The position numbers and the translations under genes are program-made. The notes under the pieces were generated by a model. That model saw only the letters and a program-made list of their open reading frames with translations, was not told the DNA's origin and searched no databases. A stretch of DNA of 64,000 nucleotides from Dehalococcoidia bacterium (GTDB lineage: Bacteria; Chloroflexota; Dehalococcoidia; Bin125). Positions 62,223 through 64,000 of the stretch are shown here, one piece after another. Position 1 is the first letter of the stretch, and each line of letters begins with the position of its first letter. The stretch spans positions 1 to 64,000 of the forward strand of contig JAJDYG010000033.1 in the NCBI GenBank assembly GCA_022822855.1, in the 5' to 3' direction.

Positions 62223-63380
62223 CTATCGAGACAGCAGCGCGTCCGCTTCCTCAGCCGATCCCACTTCTCGAACGGCATGCAGAAACTCCGCGAGTGATGC
62301 CGCATCTGAGCGAAACTCGAGCAGCCGCTCGCCCCACGGACTGGCCGACGCCGCACTCGCCCCATATCCGCCGCGAAAGGCGAGGAACGCCTGATTGATT
62401 CGCCGAAACGGACGGCCCAGCTCAATCAGTTGCAGACGCACCTCCTCCATCTCCCGTTCCGCCCGGACAACCTGGCCCTCGGCCAGCATCGCATCGACCG
62501 CAAGCCGGAGCTGGCGAAGGATCGGATCGGTCTCAGCCCGAATCGCGGCACGCTCCGTATCCGACTGAGCCTCTGCCGGCGCTTCGAATCCAGGCAGTTC
62601 GGCCGCGACCGCACCCAGCTGATCGCCGACGATGTCCGCGACCGTCTCGTTGATCGTGCGCATGTCCGATCCGCGCCCGTAGGCCAGACCCAGCGGATAG
62701 AAGCCCAGGTAGTGGTGGGTCCATTCATGCGCCATGATCTGCAGCGTGCTCAGATAGTCCCGCGACGAAACCACCGAGGCCGGATACAGCGCCACGCCTC
62801 CCACCCGCCCGACCCAGGCCGACCAGCGTCCGTCCGCCTCGACCTCCGCCTCGATCCGCTCGTAGTCGTCGCGCTCAACCTCCGCGGTCAGCAGCACCGA
62901 GCGAACCATCCGCACCTCGTCTCGACGAGACACCGCCACGACGTGCAGCGGTTCGCTTAGATCGACATCGATTGGCGGCCACACGACTCGGACCCGTCCG
63001 AACAGCGGCAAGGGCGTGTCCAGCTCCAGGTCGGAGACGGCCTGGCTCAAGCGCCGCTCAAGCAGGAGTTCGGCCCGTTTCCGCTCGGTCTCTTCGCCCC
63101 GCTCAAACCACCGTCCGAGGATCGCCTCCTCATCCAGTGGACGATCCTCCAACCAGCCGGCGACATTGGTCAGCCATCGATTCGGCAGGTGGGTCAACTC
63201 GTACTTGACGAACGAAAATCGATGCGTCTCAGTGGCCGTTCCGAGCACGTCATCCAGCTCAGCGCTGGACTGCGCCCTCAGCGTTGAGGCCGCGAAGAAC
63301 GCCACCGCGACCGTCATGCCTATCGCGAACACCGTGAACACGGCCAACAGGCCAGCGAGCCACACACGTCCATGCCTCAT
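62223..63380 (-). CDS. Membrane-anchored zinc metallopeptidase (HEWTHH)
   Basis: 385 aa. N-terminal helix WLAGLLAVFTVFAIGMTVAVAFFAA, extracytoplasmic region, then AHEWTHHYLGF (HExxH) with the third-ligand-type NETVADIVGDQLG, a gluzincin arrangement. ATG 63380 precedes the hydrophobic segment properly; longer starts up to 63527 cross the next gene. Substrate unknown. Confidence 0.8.
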   Translation of the reverse strand: MRHGRVWLAGLLAVFTVFAIGMTVAVAFFAASTLRAQSSAELDDVLGTATETHRFSFVKYELTHLPNRWLTNVAGWLEDRPLDEEAILGRWFERGEETERKRAELLLERRLSQAVSDLELDTPLPLFGRVRVVWPPIDVDLSEPLHVVAVSRRDEVRMVRSVLLTAEVERDDYERIEAEVEADGRWSAWVGRVGGVALYPASVVSSRDYLSTLQIMAHEWTHHYLGFYPLGLAYGRGSDMRTINETVADIVGDQLGAVAAELPGFEAPAEAQSDTERAAIRAETDPILRQLRLAVDAMLAEGQVVRAEREMEEVRLQLIELGRPFRRINQAFLAFRGGYGASAASASPWGERLLEFRSDAASLAEFLHAVREVGSAEEADALLSR

Positions 63381-63408
63381 GATTTCGATGCTACGCTCAA
63401 CCGCGTCG

Positions 63409-63855
63409 ATGCCCCCCGCTGAGTCCGAACCTCTATTCATCCCCATCGTGCGGCGCGAAGCGCGCGCATTGGCGGCAGCGATCGACTTCGTCGTGATCGG
63501 CCTGTTCAGCGGACTCTGCGCCGTCATGGCGACCGTCGCGATGCTGATCCAGGTCGATCCGCTGGAACGCGACCCGACCGCCGGCGAGTGGGCCGTGGGC
63601 TACGCGATCGCCCTGCTCTGGTTCCTGCTCTCGTCGCTGTACGCCGGGCTCGGGGCCCGAACCGTCGGCGCGCGGGCGCTCGGGCTGCAGGAGCTTCGCG
63701 GCGGCGCGCGGACATTCGTCATCCGCGGGCTGATCTGGTGGCCCTCGCTTCTCCTCTTCGGCATCGGCATGTGGTGGCCCTGGATCGATCCCCGAGGCCG
63801 CAGCCTGCCCGACATGTTCTCCGGGTCGCTGTTGATCGAGACCCGGCCAACGTGA
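63409..63855 (+). CDS. RDD-family membrane protein
   Basis: 148 aa. RREARALAAAIDFVVIGLFSG near the N-terminus supplies the Arg-Asp-Asp-like signature; GARTVGARALGLQ and DPRGRSLPDMFSGSLLIE are the other RDD blocks. Three or four membrane helices. Function of RDD proteins is poorly known. Overlaps the next gene by four bases and is divergent from the metallopeptidase. Confidence 0.8.
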   Translation: MPPAESEPLFIPIVRREARALAAAIDFVVIGLFSGLCAVMATVAMLIQVDPLERDPTAGEWAVGYAIALLWFLLSSLYAGLGARTVGARALGLQELRGGARTFVIRGLIWWPSLLLFGIGMWWPWIDPRGRSLPDMFSGSLLIETRPT

Positions 63856-64000
63856 GCGGTCGCACGGCGCCCTATCTGCCGCCGGCGGCGCGCGAGTCCG
63901 GCTGGCGGCGCTCGGCCCTGATCATCACGATGGCGCTCACGGCGCTCGTCGCCGCCGTCGCGGTGCTGGCCGTCAGCGCGACGCAGTTGACCGAACGCCG
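63852..64000 (+). CDS. Partial membrane protein, cut by window end
   Basis: GTG at 63852 overlaps the RDD stop. First 49 codons encode a basic start (SGRTAPYLPPAARESGWRR) and a hydrophobic helix (ALIITMALTALVAAVAVLAVS). Signal-anchor or one-pass protein; the rest is outside the window. Confidence 0.6.
   Translation, partial: MSGRTAPYLPPAARESGWRRSALIITMALTALVAAVAVLAVSATQLTER

Overview
The window looks like a chromosomal segment of a free-living, GC-rich bacterium, most likely Chloroflexota (Dehalococcoidia/SAR202-like). This is an inference from gene content: a UPF0182 giant membrane protein, a RecG with a long N-terminal extension, an F420-type flavin reductase and an LLM-class oxidoreductase, repeated CaiB/enoyl-CoA hydratase cassettes, FakA/DegV beside rpmB and recG, and several amidohydrolases. 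No rRNA, prophage, insertion sequence or CRISPR array was seen. Gene density is high, many neighbours overlap by 1-4 nt, and gaps are filled with GC-rich hairpins and an unusual 10-bp-periodic repeat.

The main result is a selenocysteine system that ordinary gene calling would miss. At 1052-2560 a thioredoxin-like/NHL-repeat protein is read through an in-frame UGA (1190-1192). The UGA sits at the first active-site cysteine, giving U-x-x-C. A SECIS-like hairpin (1211-1228) lies just downstream, and a tRNA-Sec gene with UCA anticodon and encoded CCA lies at 18362-18459 (minus).

Layout: 1-3 kb holds small hypotheticals, repeats and the selenoprotein. 2.6-13.2 kb is accessory metabolism: amidohydrolases, enoyl-CoA hydratase, LLM oxidoreductase, MFS exporter, DUF2461, a cupin plus Ldh2-type dehydrogenase pair, a secreted HNH nuclease, and a Fic protein. 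13.4-16.5 kb is a compact Fic, Mrr nuclease and membrane-anchored Mrr-like pseudo-nuclease operon, a candidate defence or stress cassette. 16.5-23 kb holds an isocitrate/isopropylmalate-type dehydrogenase, an 800-bp repeat-rich gap, selC, and a DUF4956-VTC / CotH / D-aminoacylase group. 23-26.3 kb is a CaiB-ECH-CaiB acyl-CoA cassette.

26.4-39.8 kb is a near-complete arginine pathway (argC, argJ, argB, argD, argG, argH; no argF) interrupted by a toxin-antitoxin pair, a cytochrome b-molybdopterin oxidoreductase and UPF0182, and closed by rpe. 39.8-50 kb is housekeeping: acyltransferase-like protein, RRM protein, rpmB, fakA, degV, recG, argS, trpS. 50-64 kb holds an F420-type reductase, carboxyltransferase, UbiA prenyltransferase, SPFH protein, alpha/beta hydrolase, aminotransferase with an Lrp/AsnC regulator, gatCA, a class A penicillin-binding protein, a metallopeptidase, an RDD protein and one truncated gene.
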